Source of the DNA: Gordonia alkanivorans NBRC 16433
GTDB taxonomy: Bacteria; Actinomycetota; Actinomycetes; Mycobacteriales; Mycobacteriaceae
Assembly: GCF_000225505.1 (NCBI RefSeq)
Contig: NZ_BACI01000056.1
Coordinates: forward strand, 62,001 to 126,000
Reading direction: 5' to 3'
Length of the DNA: 64,000 nt
The notes under the pieces are model-generated. The model had not been told where the DNA came from. It worked only from the letters and a program-made list of their open reading frames with translations, and searched no databases. The translations under genes and the position numbers were made by a program. Of the stretch, positions 49,938-59,003 are shown in pieces. Every line of letters begins with the position of its first letter. Within the stretch, counting starts at the first letter, position 1.

Positions 49938-50948
49938 CTACTCCCCCTTCAACTGGGCCAGAACGGGCGCAAAGGCGTCCATCTGGGTCGGGAAGACCCC
50001 GACGTAGGACATGGTCGTCCGGCGACGGACCTCGCGGATCTGATCCGCGATCTCCTCGAAACTGCCGATCGCGATGTACGGCGAGGACAACACGTCGTCG
50101 ACGGTGAACTCGGTGTCGTGCGCGATGTTCGGCGGGTAGCCCTGCTCGAGGGCCTTCAGCGCCATCTCGGCGGTTGCCACGCGATCGTCGGTGATCACGA
50201 TGACGGCGATGGTCCAGTTCAGCTCGATGTCGTCGAACCGGTCACCCGCGGCCTGGCGGATGCGGTCGACACGTTCGGCCGTCTTCTCGATGGTCATGTC
50301 CGACAGCTTCATCTTGCCGTCGGGCGTGGTGCCCGGGGCGACGGAGATGATGTCGGCGTGCTTGGCGGCGAGCGCCAGCATCTTCGGTCCGCCACCGCCG
50401 ACCGCGATCGGCGGTCGCGGTCCCTGGCGGGGTCGCGGGCTGCCCTCGAGGCCGTTGATCTTGTAGAACTCTCCGTCGAAGTCGACGGTCTCGCCGCGCA
50501 TGAGTCCGTCGAGGATGGTCAGCGCCTCGTCGAGACGGCGGATACGGACGCCCGGGGACTCGAACTCGATCCCCGCCTTGTCGAACTCTTCCTTCATCCA
50601 GCCTGCGCCGATGCCGAGCTCGAGTCGCCCCTTGCTCAGCACGTCGATCGTGGTGGCCTCCTTGGCCAGGAGAGCCGGGTGGCGCCAGCCGTTGGCCAGC
50701 ACCGACGTCGCGAGGCGGATCGTGCTGGTGGCCTGGGTCAGCGCACCGAGCGCGGCCAGCGGACCGACCTGGTTGCCCAGGTGATCGGGCACCGCGAAGG
50801 TGTCGTAGCCGTATTCCTCGGCGGTCTGGGCCAGCTTGACGAACTTGCGGGCACCACCCTCGTCCTTGTTGCCCTCACCACCCGCGCCGAAGCGGAACTT
50901 GCGCAGACCGGAGGAGCTGCCACCCGCATCATTGGGGGGTTGCGTCAT
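49938..50948 (-). CDS. Luciferase-like F420-type oxidoreductase
   Basis: 336 residues from ATG 50948, preceded by GAGAGGA. The luciferase-like monooxygenase barrel is evident: FAVPDHLGNQ near the start, STIRLATSVLANGWRHPALLAKEA, GRLELGIGAGWMKEEFDKAGI and RPPIAVGGGGPKML. It resembles the MSMEG_2516-type family that uses coenzyme F420 rather than FMN. Substrate unknown. It sits between fadD32 and the cutinase-like gene, where M. tuberculosis has no such gene, so it is an insertion in the conserved order. It may belong to mycolate metabolism or be unrelated. Confidence 0.85.
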   Translation of the reverse strand: MTQPPNDAGGSSSGLRKFRFGAGGEGNKDEGGARKFVKLAQTAEEYGYDTFAVPDHLGNQVGPLAALGALTQATSTIRLATSVLANGWRHPALLAKEATTIDVLSKGRLELGIGAGWMKEEFDKAGIEFESPGVRIRRLDEALTILDGLMRGETVDFDGEFYKINGLEGSPRPRQGPRPPIAVGGGGPKMLALAAKHADIISVAPGTTPDGKMKLSDMTIEKTAERVDRIRQAAGDRFDDIELNWTIAVIVITDDRVATAEMALKALEQGYPPNIAHDTEFTVDDVLSSPYIAIGSFEEIADQIREVRRRTTMSYVGVFPTQMDAFAPVLAQLKGE

Positions 50949-51128
50949 CGCTGTCCTCTCCTCGTGTCCGGCCGTCGGGGACGCCGTGCGGCATCCCGTG
51001 TGTTCGTTCGCCCGGGTGAACCCCGGGCCAGCCCAACACGTTAATGCAGCGTGACGGCCCCGCAAAACGAATCGGTGGTGTTGGCGACAGGGTTACCGCA
51101 AGTTGACCGACCGCGGGACGCCGACGGG

Positions 51129-52133
51129 TCAGCTGTGCTTCGGACGCGGGGCCTCGTCGATGAGGCGCTCGGCCCACGAGTACATCCACTGCGTCGCGGT
51201 CTGCCCGTCTTTCTCCCAGTACCGCGGCGTGCCGTACATCGCGTGGATCGGGTTGCTCGCCGCATTGGCCAACTTCGACACGGCGGCGAGCGGATTGACG
51301 ACCGTCGGCGAATCGCAGATGAGATCGCCTGGCGCACAGATGGACTGCACGCGGTCCTCGAGGTCACCGAATCCACCGTTGCGCGGGCCGGTCATGGTGA
51401 TGCCGGGGACGATCTTGCCCATGCCGCCCAGCGCGATCTCGGCACCGACGCCGTCGGGGCTGGGGTCCACGTCGTTCTGCTTGCCGGGCTGGCGTCGTCC
51501 GTCGGCGATGAGCCCGACCCCGAGAACGAGATCCTGGTCACCGTCGGCGAGCACGCCCCGGCCGTTGCCGATGTTGCTGGCGAGATCGCCCGCGATCACC
51601 GCCCCCTGGCTGAAGCCCATGAGCACGTAGCCGGTGAGCGGGCAGCGCTTGTTGGTGTTGATGATCTTTCCGGCCGCGCGTTTGTACCCCTGCGTGCGCG
51701 AGACGTTGTAGTCGGCCTGCCGGTCGGCGAGGTTCGTCGGATTCCGGAACTGAGCGGTGTAGGGCACCGTGTAGATCTCGGTCCGCGACGAGTCGAACTG
51801 CTTGCCCAGTGCGCTCGAGACACGCAACATCAACGAGTTCGGGTTGGCCGTGGGCGTATACGGATCGTCGGTCGCACTCGACTCCCAGGTGCCGGGGATC
51901 ACCACGGTGAGCACGTCGGGACAATCCGCGGGTTGCGCCTCAGGCCGCTCCTTCGACGGCGTCGACGGCACCCCGGGCCCGATCGGCGGGGTCGGCCCGG
52001 GCCTCAGCCACACCAGGATGAGCAGCACGATGAGGACGATCGCGATGATCGCGAGCGCGAGGAGGAACAGGGAGAACTTCCCCAGCCGCCGGGCGGGGCT
52101 CTTCCGAGCGCGGCCCGCGGCACGTCTGGCCAT
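51129..52133 (-). CDS. Cutinase-like envelope lipase (Rv3802c type)
   Basis: 334 residues. An uncleaved N-terminal membrane anchor (about 17-42) follows Arg-rich residues, then a Pro-rich linker and a cutinase-family alpha/beta hydrolase. The nucleophile motif is GFSQGA; a disulfide-type Cys pair and the C-terminal His/Asp region (CAPGDLICDSP then NPIHAMYG) complete the cutinase pattern. The M. tuberculosis homologue Rv3802c is an essential phospholipase/thioesterase linked to mycolate metabolism and sits in the same order beside fadD32. The DUF732 gene ends 4 bp upstream, so the two are coupled. A GTG at 52136 is a possible alternative start. Confidence 0.9.
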   Translation of the reverse strand: MARRAAGRARKSPARRLGKFSLFLLALAIIAIVLIVLLILVWLRPGPTPPIGPGVPSTPSKERPEAQPADCPDVLTVVIPGTWESSATDDPYTPTANPNSLMLRVSSALGKQFDSSRTEIYTVPYTAQFRNPTNLADRQADYNVSRTQGYKRAAGKIINTNKRCPLTGYVLMGFSQGAVIAGDLASNIGNGRGVLADGDQDLVLGVGLIADGRRQPGKQNDVDPSPDGVGAEIALGGMGKIVPGITMTGPRNGGFGDLEDRVQSICAPGDLICDSPTVVNPLAAVSKLANAASNPIHAMYGTPRYWEKDGQTATQWMYSWAERLIDEAPRPKHS

Positions 52134-52137
52134 CACG

Positions 52138-52686
52138 TCAGCAGTAGTGCCGTTCTGCCGCGCGGATCACCTTGTCGGCCTTGGTGTTCGCCTCTTCGAC
52201 GGTCTTGGTGCCCGGTCCGACCGACGCGGTGACGAAGGCCTTCACCATGCCCGGGTCGGTGCCCTTCTGCTTGGCGCCGCACACGTACTTCGCCATGGTG
52301 AGCGAGACGGAGTTGTCGCTGTCGCCCATGAAGGTGACGTTGTCCGCCTTCAGCGCCGCGAGGTAGGCCTTGGCCTTGGCGTCGAGCGGAGCGCCGCTGG
52401 GGCCCGGGAAGTTGTCCGGGACCCTGGTGCTCGGGTTCGGCTCGGTCTCGGGCAGTTTCGAGGTATTGCCCGACGGCGCGGCCGAGACCTCGGTGGTCGG
52501 CTCGGCCGACGCCGAACCCGACGCGGGTGTGGACGATCCCGCGGCCGAGTACAGCGACGTGGTGGTGACCGGGTTGTTGGTGATCGGTGCACTGGCCGTC
52601 GAGTCGTCGGAGCACGCCGAGACCGAACCGAGCGCGAGTGCGAGCCCCGCCAAGGGCAACACCAGCCGAGCACACTTCGTTGTCAT
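52138..52686 (-). CDS. DUF732 lipoprotein
   Basis: 182 residues from ATG 52686 with AGGAAG upstream. A lipoprotein signal with lipobox VSAC near residue 25 predicts a lipid-anchored exported protein. A Ser/Thr/Pro-rich linker (about 30-95) leads to a C-terminal DUF732 domain: AYLAALKADNVTFMGDSD, the Cys of KYVCGAK and a final Cys, which probably form a disulfide. DUF732 is common in mycobacterial exported proteins and has no known function. Close coupling to the cutinase-like lipase suggests the two act together at the cell envelope. Confidence 0.82.
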   Translation of the reverse strand: MTTKCARLVLPLAGLALALGSVSACSDDSTASAPITNNPVTTTSLYSAAGSSTPASGSASAEPTTEVSAAPSGNTSKLPETEPNPSTRVPDNFPGPSGAPLDAKAKAYLAALKADNVTFMGDSDNSVSLTMAKYVCGAKQKGTDPGMVKAFVTASVGPGTKTVEEANTKADKVIRAAERHYC

Positions 52687-52869
52687 CGCCACTTCCTGTC
52701 GAACCTCTATCCCGCCGGACGCGGCACAGCCGGACACTGCACCGCACGCTCCGTCAGGCTACCGTCCCCACGCACCTCGACGATCCCGCCCACCGGCGCG
52801 ACCTGCACGAACGCCTCGATTCCTCAGCGAAGTCTCAGCGCCCGCACACGTGCGGTCGAGGTTGGGCAG

Positions 52870-54345
52870 TCACTTCAGAACCTTGGTGCCGTCCTTGGCC
52901 GTCCAGGTGATGCGGCCGTGTTCGAAGTAGTTGACCCGGCCCTTGCCGTCGCGGGTCGGCTCCTCGTTGCTCAGCGGCTTGCCGAGACGCCCGCCCGGAC
53001 CGCCGGCGGCCACGTAGGCACCGCCGATGGCACCGGTCACGATCTTCGGGCCCTTCGGGCCGGTGAAGATGCGGCCGTTGGCGAAGTCCTGGGCCTTGCC
53101 ACCGGGGACGCCGTACGACGGGGTCAGGCAACCGCCCAGATCGCCCTTGTTGGCGTCCCAGAGCTTGCGGAAGGCGCCGTCGACACGGCAGGCCACCGCG
53201 TCGCGCGAGAGACCGAGTGCGGCCGCGGCCTGCGGCCACGCCTGCATCATCTCGAACTCCCAGTACGGCCAGGTGTGCGTGCCGGACGGACGGTAGACCG
53301 CCTGTCCCGGAATCCCCTTGCGGTTCAACTGAACCGCGAACTGCTGGGACGTGACGCGGCTGAGCATCTCCAGACCCACGCCGGAGTAGTTCGTCGCGAG
53401 CAGCGGGATGTCGGACGGCTTGTCGTGCGCGCCGACCATGCCGTTGCCGGAGGAGATGTAGAGACTCGTGCCCTGCAGCTTGTCGGCCAGGACGTACGGA
53501 TCGTGTTCCTTCCAGGCCGGGTCGGAGGGCGGGCCGAACATCTTCATCGAGTCGTAGCCGCCGCCGTCACGGACGGCGAACTGGATGGCCTGCGGCATAC
53601 CGAAGGAGCTGAACTGCAGGATGCCGGAGAACGACGCAGCGAACTTGTAGAAGCCGGGGTTGCGCGCGGCCAGCATCATCGCGGCCGAACCACCCATCGA
53701 CAGACCCTCGATGCCACGGACGTCCGTCGAACGCCAGTCGTTCTCGAGGATGGGCGGCAGTTCCCGCATGAGGAACGTCTCCCACTTGTAGTTCTTGCCG
53801 CGGTCGGGTTCCTTCCAGTCGGTGTAGAAGCTCGACTCGCCACCGATCGGCAGGATGACGTTGACGTTCTTGTCCTTGTAGAAGTCGACGATCTTGGTGT
53901 TGAGAACCCAACCGCTCTGATCGTCCTGCGCACGCAGGCCGTCGAGCATCGTCAGCTGCGGGAACTTCTCCTTGGGCTTGGCGTGCCAGTCGCGCGCCAG
54001 GAGGATCTGCACCTGGATGTTGGTGTTCATCGACGGCGAGTACACCCAGAGGGCGACCCGGCGATCGGTGTACCAGTACGTGTTGGTCACCTTGCCCGGC
54101 GGAACCGGGGCCGGTGCGGCTGCCGGCGCCGCCGATGACGGGGGCGCAGCCGGAGATGCCGGTGCCGGGGACGCCGGTGCCGGGGCAGCCGGCGAGGCCG
54201 GGGCAGGTGCCGGCGCGGGTTCGGCGCCCGCAAGGCCCTGACCCACGACAAGTGTCATCACGGCCATCATCGCCACCACGGCGGCCATCACCGTTCGCCA
54301 GGCCACTCGGGCACCGAACGGTCGTGTACCACTGTTTCGCCGCAT
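52870..54345 (-). CDS. Mycolyltransferase (antigen 85 type) with C-terminal LGFP repeats
   Basis: 491 residues from ATG 54345; the frame is open to 54414. A signal peptide (about 14-41) is followed by a Pro-Ala linker (42-83), then the antigen-85 esterase domain (about 85-370) with nucleophile Ser216 (GLSMGGS), YTDW and HTWPYWEFEM containing the catalytic His. The C-terminal part (about 390-491) holds LGFP-type repeats (GKAQDFANGRIFTG and VNYFEHGRITW), which are thought to bind the wall. Enzymes of this family move mycolates between trehalose and arabinogalactan. The LGFP form is like corynebacterial PS1/Cmt1, not like M. tuberculosis Fbp proteins. It takes the position of fbpD. Confidence 0.9.
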   Translation of the reverse strand: MRRNSGTRPFGARVAWRTVMAAVVAMMAVMTLVVGQGLAGAEPAPAPAPASPAAPAPASPAPASPAAPPSSAAPAAAPAPVPPGKVTNTYWYTDRRVALWVYSPSMNTNIQVQILLARDWHAKPKEKFPQLTMLDGLRAQDDQSGWVLNTKIVDFYKDKNVNVILPIGGESSFYTDWKEPDRGKNYKWETFLMRELPPILENDWRSTDVRGIEGLSMGGSAAMMLAARNPGFYKFAASFSGILQFSSFGMPQAIQFAVRDGGGYDSMKMFGPPSDPAWKEHDPYVLADKLQGTSLYISSGNGMVGAHDKPSDIPLLATNYSGVGLEMLSRVTSQQFAVQLNRKGIPGQAVYRPSGTHTWPYWEFEMMQAWPQAAAALGLSRDAVACRVDGAFRKLWDANKGDLGGCLTPSYGVPGGKAQDFANGRIFTGPKGPKIVTGAIGGAYVAAGGPGGRLGKPLSNEEPTRDGKGRVNYFEHGRITWTAKDGTKVLK

Positions 54346-54560
54346 CACTCTCCAGAACTCCTTCGACCCAGTACAACGGCGTCCGCACGTCCTGACCGAT
54401 TCCCCGTCAGTCACAACTGCATCATCATTACCAAACGCCTCAGGAGTTTCTTACACGGAATCCGGCCCCGGTGTCCGAACGCCACGCTGTGACTCGTGGG
54501 ATTTGTGTGACAGTTGATACCAAGAGGGGCCGGTGGCAGTTCGTCCCGGGAACACGACGA

Positions 54561-54589
54561 CGCCCCGCCCGGGAATCCCGGACGGGGCG
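54561..54589 (-). terminator. Hairpin terminator after the second mycolyltransferase gene
   Basis: 54561-54573 (CGCCCCGCCCGGG) pairs with 54577-54589 with one mismatch and a 3-nt loop, 35 bases beyond the stop at 54624. It separates this gene from the LGFP-type gene, which therefore has its own promoter. Confidence 0.75.
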
Positions 54590-54623
54590 CCGTGAAGGCC
54601 GTGTCAGGCCGGTCTGTTGCCGA

Positions 54624-55613
54624 TCAGCGGAAGAATCCGCGGTTCTTGGCGTTCCAGACCATGTCCTGCCAGTAGCCCCAAGCGTGCGTGCCATTGGCGT
54701 AGTACGTCATGAGCGGCACGCCCTGGACGAACGCGGCTGCCTCGAAGGCCTTCGACTGCGTGAACGCCAGCAGCTCCAGCGTCGAACCCTTGAACAGGTC
54801 GTCGAAGACGTTGGGCAGTGCGTTGTACCGGCCGAAGAGACCGTTGCCCGAGCCCACGAAGAGCTTCATGCCGCGCATGTTGCCGATGTTCCAGAAGGGA
54901 TCGTTCTGGAACCAGCGGATGCTCCACGGCGGGCCCCACATGGCGTCGATGTTCCACGGCTTGGGATCGACGTCGAACATCGCCAGGCGCAGTGCGGTGC
55001 GCATACCCGGAGCGCTGAGGAAGTTGTAGCCCGACAGCGAGCCGGCACGGTCGAAGTGCTGGCGGTTCTGCGCGCCGATGACGAGGGCCGCGTTACCGCC
55101 CATCGACAGGCCCATGATCGCGTAGCGGTTCGACGGCCCGACGCGGAAACCGCGCTTGTCGAGGGCGCCGACCAGCGACCTGGTGATGGCGCAGTTCCAG
55201 CGGTACCGGTACTTCTGGCCGTTGAAGTTACTGGGTGCATCCCAGTCGGTGTAGAAGCTGGCCGGTCCACCGATGGGCTCGACGACGTTGACGCCGGATT
55301 TCACCATCTCCTGGACGTTGGTGTTGATCTCCCAGCCGCTGTAGTCGTACTGGGCGCGCATGCCGTCGAGCAGGATGACGGTCTTGTAGTTGCCCGGTCG
55401 CTTCCAGGCGCGGACCTTCACATCGGGCATTCCGCAGCCGTTGATGAAGAATTCCTGCTTGCCGACCTGCGTTCCGCCGATACGGGCGGTGGCCTGTCCG
55501 GCGACCACGCCGGTGAGACCCACAACTGTCAGCACGGCTACGAGTGCGGCGACCAGCCGGTTACCCGTCCGGCCGCGCGCAGGCTTGTTCGCCTGAGTGG
55601 CAGCTTCACGCAT
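54624..55613 (-). CDS. Mycolyltransferase (antigen 85 type)
   Basis: 329 residues from ATG 55613 with GGGAGA upstream; the longer frame to 55694 is rejected. A signal peptide (about 18-44, ending near GQATA) sends it to the envelope. The esterase domain shows LLDGMRAQYDYSGWE, FYTDWDAPS, GLSMGGNAAL with Ser170 and YYANGTHAWGYWQD with the catalytic His. It corresponds in position to fbpA (Rv3804c) next to aftB. The likely role is synthesis of trehalose dimycolate and mycolylation of arabinogalactan. A CRP-like palindrome lies about 190 bp upstream. Confidence 0.92.
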   Translation of the reverse strand: MREAATQANKPARGRTGNRLVAALVAVLTVVGLTGVVAGQATARIGGTQVGKQEFFINGCGMPDVKVRAWKRPGNYKTVILLDGMRAQYDYSGWEINTNVQEMVKSGVNVVEPIGGPASFYTDWDAPSNFNGQKYRYRWNCAITRSLVGALDKRGFRVGPSNRYAIMGLSMGGNAALVIGAQNRQHFDRAGSLSGYNFLSAPGMRTALRLAMFDVDPKPWNIDAMWGPPWSIRWFQNDPFWNIGNMRGMKLFVGSGNGLFGRYNALPNVFDDLFKGSTLELLAFTQSKAFEAAAFVQGVPLMTYYANGTHAWGYWQDMVWNAKNRGFFR

Positions 55614-56014
55614 GTACAGAATCTCCCTCTTCGGCCGATCGGATCGGGGAGGTCTCGCCTCCCGCAGAACCCGACCGGTTCTTGTGCGTCTCACATCTCT
55701 CGTCGCCCGGCGCTGTGCGCGGCGCGACGATGGTTCCGAGCCGATCTCGCATGCGATTCGCCGTCGGCGAGCCTATTCGATGCCCCCGAGCGTGACAAAC
55801 CTTGTGATAGCGATCACAACCCCCGCCACCGAGCGTGCCCCGGCACTTGCCACGACACCTCGGTCACGACCGGATTATCGACCTCTGACGCCGGGACGTT
55901 ACCGATCCGAGATGTTCCGGGGCAAGTCCTCAGGGCAGAGTACGGGTTTTCTGCGGGTTTGTTTGGGTTCGTATGTGAGAGTCGCGCGCACCCGCGTGAC
56001 CCTCGGATGTCCGA
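55614..56014. other. Intergenic region upstream of the mycolyltransferase gene
   Basis: 401 bp between the aftB stop and the mycolyltransferase start. It carries the CRP/GlxR-like site at 55803-55818. No gene is supported; a G/T-rich tract lies at about 55930-55975. Confidence 0.6.
55803..55818. promoter_or_regulatory. CRP/GlxR-like binding palindrome
   Basis: TGTGA-TAGCGA-TCACA, both half-sites perfect to the CRP-family consensus TGTGA-N6-TCACA. The symmetry extends by one base (TTGTGA/TCACAA). It lies upstream of the mycolyltransferase gene, at a distance where it may activate or repress depending on the unknown transcription start. Confidence 0.65.
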
Positions 56015-58108
56015 CTAGTCCGGATTCACGGGCGGCGGCATCTCGAGTCCGCACCGGGCGATCTCGTACTCCGGTTCCCGCTGGATCCGATAGCTGTTGA
56101 ACGTGAACGCCTGCTTCAGGTTGTGCTTGAAGCGGGTGAACGACCACGGTCCCTCGAAGGAGGCGAACCGGTCCTTCGTCTCGGGGCATTGCAGGGCCAC
56201 CTGCGCCTGGCGGACGAGGTCCTCGTCGAGGTACCCCGGCAGGACCGGCTTGCGCGGGTAGGCCCCGGCCTCGGCGACGACCCATTCGCTGGGCAGGATC
56301 TTGTCGTGCCCGATACGGCCGTCCTCGAGCCGCTCGGTGTGAGCGGCGAGCGGGTACGCCAGACCCATCTGGTCGATGACGCGCACGTCGAGAGGCGCGT
56401 TCATGCTCGTCATGCCGAGATTGAGGAAGTAGACCGTCACCTTGCGCTCGGCCCCACGGGGCATCACCGCGGGCAGCTGCGCGACGTACCACTCGTCGTA
56501 GTTGAACGACGGCAGGATGACGCCGCCGTCCTCGCGATACTTGTCGATCTTCTCGACCATCGCGCTCATGCGCGGGTAGGCGAGGTAGTCCTCGGCGGTC
56601 ACCGGGTTCTCGTTGCCCATGTTCGTCACGTAGAAGCGACGCTCGTCGACGATGCCGCTGCGTCCGATGTCGATGCCGGCATTGGGAAGCACGTTCGCGT
56701 GGGTGCTGATCCCCCAGACCAGGACGGTGATCCACAGTCCGGCCATGGCGACCGCACCGGCCAGTCCGACGCGGGTCCGGCGACGTTCGGCCGGGGACAC
56801 CTCGACGGGTTCCGGATCGTCGTCGATGACGGACTTCTCCACGGCACGACGCCGGCCGAAGGCGGCACCGAGGTGCGCGGGGACCGTCAGCGGCACGACC
56901 ATGAGCGGCAGCAGCGTCACGAACAGCGGCACGAGCAGCACGCGGCCGTGCATGAAGTCGCCGCCCTGGCGGATCCAGTAGACGATCAGGACGAGACCGG
57001 CGACGGCGACCACGGTCACCACGGCGGTCGACGACTGGAGCCGGGCCGACAGCGCGGCCGGCCGGGAGCGGTCGGTATCGGCCGTGCTCGCACCGGCATC
57101 CGCGCGTAGACGTGCGCCGACGATGAGGATCACACCGGCGACGACGGCCAGCACGACCGGCAGCACCAGAATGTACGGACCGAACAGGTTGGTCAGATAG
57201 GCGAAACCCTGCTCCCACTTGGCACCGCTGGCGTCCTTGGCGACCGCCGGGTTGGGGACCAGGAGGGCGTAGTAGCCCATCCGGAAGATCTGGTAACCCA
57301 CCGGCAGGGCACCGGCGACGACGGCCACGCCGAGGCGCATCTTCCAGCCGAGCGGCGCGAAGAAGACCAGCACCAGCACCAGTCCGCCGAACACGGTGAG
57401 CTCGGGCCGGATCAATGGTGCGAGACCCGCGGTGAACGCGAGCGCGAGCGTCGCCGCCGAGGCCTTGCGCGTGGACTGAGGACCGCGTCGAGCCCAGGCG
57501 ACGAGCTGACACCACAGGACGGCGGCCCAGAAGATACAGAGGCCGTTCTCCAGTCCGCTCGTCGCGAAGTCGCGGGCCGGGGGGATGGCGATGTAGATGA
57601 TGGCGCCGAACGGGAGCAGCAGCGTCCAGCCGTCACCGGTGATGCCGCCCAGGCGGTTGCCGTAGAGACGTGCGCTGCCGTACATGGCGATCGGGATCGC
57701 GGCGACCGAGCACACCAGGGCCACCCAGAGGGCGACGTACTCGAGCTGGCCGTCGGTGACCCACGCCCAGAACCACAGCAGGTAGGTCCAGGCGGTCGAG
57801 GTGTTGGCCTCGACGCGTTCGCCCGCGTTGAACACCGGTCCGTTGCCCGCGAAGAGGTTCCGCAGCGTGCGCAGCACGATCAGACCGTCGTCGGCGATCC
57901 ACCGCCGCTGCCAGGCCCCGATCGCGAAGAACGTGCTGACGGCGACTGCGCCGATCAGGAAACTGACCGCGGCGAGACGTCGGCGCGCCTTGTCGATGAC
58001 GGGCGTGCCAGACGCCCGGGTGCCTTCTACCTCGGGTTCGTCGACGGAATCGATACCGACACCGTCGGTGGACTGCAGACCGTCAATTGACTGCATAGAC
58101 CGCGACAC
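56015..58108 (-). CDS. aftB: Terminal arabinofuranosyltransferase AftB
   Basis: 697 residues. AftB adds the terminal beta-1,2 arabinofuranose residues that later carry mycolates. It is a GT-C membrane enzyme: about ten hydrophobic helices from residue 45 to 480, then a periplasmic C-terminal domain. The early acidic motif is RWIADDGLIVLRTLRNLF, followed by GERVEANTSTAWTYLLW. The C-terminal domain starts near 490 (DERRFYVTNMGNENPVT). It matches Rv3805c in order and length. The start is GTG 58108 or ATG 58096; both overlap the upstream ubiA-type gene, so translation is coupled. Confidence 0.92.
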   Translation of the reverse strand: MSRSMQSIDGLQSTDGVGIDSVDEPEVEGTRASGTPVIDKARRRLAAVSFLIGAVAVSTFFAIGAWQRRWIADDGLIVLRTLRNLFAGNGPVFNAGERVEANTSTAWTYLLWFWAWVTDGQLEYVALWVALVCSVAAIPIAMYGSARLYGNRLGGITGDGWTLLLPFGAIIYIAIPPARDFATSGLENGLCIFWAAVLWCQLVAWARRGPQSTRKASAATLALAFTAGLAPLIRPELTVFGGLVLVLVFFAPLGWKMRLGVAVVAGALPVGYQIFRMGYYALLVPNPAVAKDASGAKWEQGFAYLTNLFGPYILVLPVVLAVVAGVILIVGARLRADAGASTADTDRSRPAALSARLQSSTAVVTVVAVAGLVLIVYWIRQGGDFMHGRVLLVPLFVTLLPLMVVPLTVPAHLGAAFGRRRAVEKSVIDDDPEPVEVSPAERRRTRVGLAGAVAMAGLWITVLVWGISTHANVLPNAGIDIGRSGIVDERRFYVTNMGNENPVTAEDYLAYPRMSAMVEKIDKYREDGGVILPSFNYDEWYVAQLPAVMPRGAERKVTVYFLNLGMTSMNAPLDVRVIDQMGLAYPLAAHTERLEDGRIGHDKILPSEWVVAEAGAYPRKPVLPGYLDEDLVRQAQVALQCPETKDRFASFEGPWSFTRFKHNLKQAFTFNSYRIQREPEYEIARCGLEMPPPVNPD

Positions 58109-59003
58109 CCACGCATACTAACCAGGCCACGGCCAGCAGCTGCAGTACACGGTCGCCGAGGGCGATCTCCTCGGGTTCGCCCGCCGCACCGCCGTCGACG
58201 TCGACCGCATAGCGAAGGATCGCGACCGTGAACGGCACCATCGAGATCGCGTACGCGACGTTGGTGTCATGGTCGGAGCCCTTGTCGAAGGCCCAGAGTC
58301 CGTAGAAGACGACGACGCCCGTGGCCGACAGCGTCCACACGAAACGCAGGTAGGTGGTCGTGTAGTACTCGAGCGCCTTGCGGATCTTGGCGCCGGTGCG
58401 CTCGGCGAGCTGCAGCTCGGCGTACCGCTTGCCGGCCGCCATGAACAGCGAGCCGAAGGCCATGACGAGCAGGAACCACTGCGACAGCACGATCTCGGCG
58501 GCGACACCGCCGGCGATCGCGCGCAGCAGGAATCCCGACGACACGATGCAGATGTCGATGACGGCCTGGTTCTTGAGGCCGAAGCAGTAACCGAGCTGGA
58601 TGACCAGGTAGATCGCGATGACCACCGCGGTCTGCCAGTTCGCCAGGAAGGAGATGCCGATCGACGCGGCCAGCAGCACCGCTGCGAGGCCGTAGGCCAG
58701 CGGCACCGGGACCACGCCGGCGGCGATCGGACGGAACCGCTTGGTCGGGTGATTACGGTCGGACTCGACGTCCATCGCGTCGTTGACCAGGTAGATGCTC
58801 GACGCGGCGAGGCAGAACGCGACGAAGGCGATGCCCGCGGAGGCCAGCACCGAGGCGTCGGTGATGTTGCCCGCGGCCAGCGGCGCGGCGAGCACCAGGA
58901 CGTTCTTCACCCATTGCCGCGGGCGGATCGCCTTGATCAGCCCGGCGGTCAGGTTCTTCGGGGGCCCGGCGACCTTCCCGTGCTCGATCGGCTCCTCGCT
59001 CAT
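58083..59003 (-). CDS. ubiA: Decaprenyl-phosphate phosphoribosyltransferase (UbiA family, Rv3806c type)
   Basis: 306 residues. It moves phosphoribose from PRPP to decaprenyl phosphate, the first committed step toward decaprenylphosphoryl arabinose, the donor for all Emb and Aft enzymes. The UbiA signature NDAMDVESD (N74-D82) followed by RNHPTKRFRP is present, and about nine membrane helices are visible. The start ATG 59003 overlaps the PAP2 gene (ATGA), and the end overlaps aftB. Order and sequence style match Rv3806c. A prenyl-quinone UbiA is excluded by context. Confidence 0.94.
   Translation of the reverse strand: MSEEPIEHGKVAGPPKNLTAGLIKAIRPRQWVKNVLVLAAPLAAGNITDASVLASAGIAFVAFCLAASSIYLVNDAMDVESDRNHPTKRFRPIAAGVVPVPLAYGLAAVLLAASIGISFLANWQTAVVIAIYLVIQLGYCFGLKNQAVIDICIVSSGFLLRAIAGGVAAEIVLSQWFLLVMAFGSLFMAAGKRYAELQLAERTGAKIRKALEYYTTTYLRFVWTLSATGVVVFYGLWAFDKGSDHDTNVAYAISMVPFTVAILRYAVDVDGGAAGEPEEIALGDRVLQLLAVAWLVCVGVAVYAVN

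Noticed and set aside
55899..57515. 538-codon frame on the minus strand in the aftB region.
   Set aside because: Out-of-frame shadow of aftB; Arg/Gly-rich with no domain.
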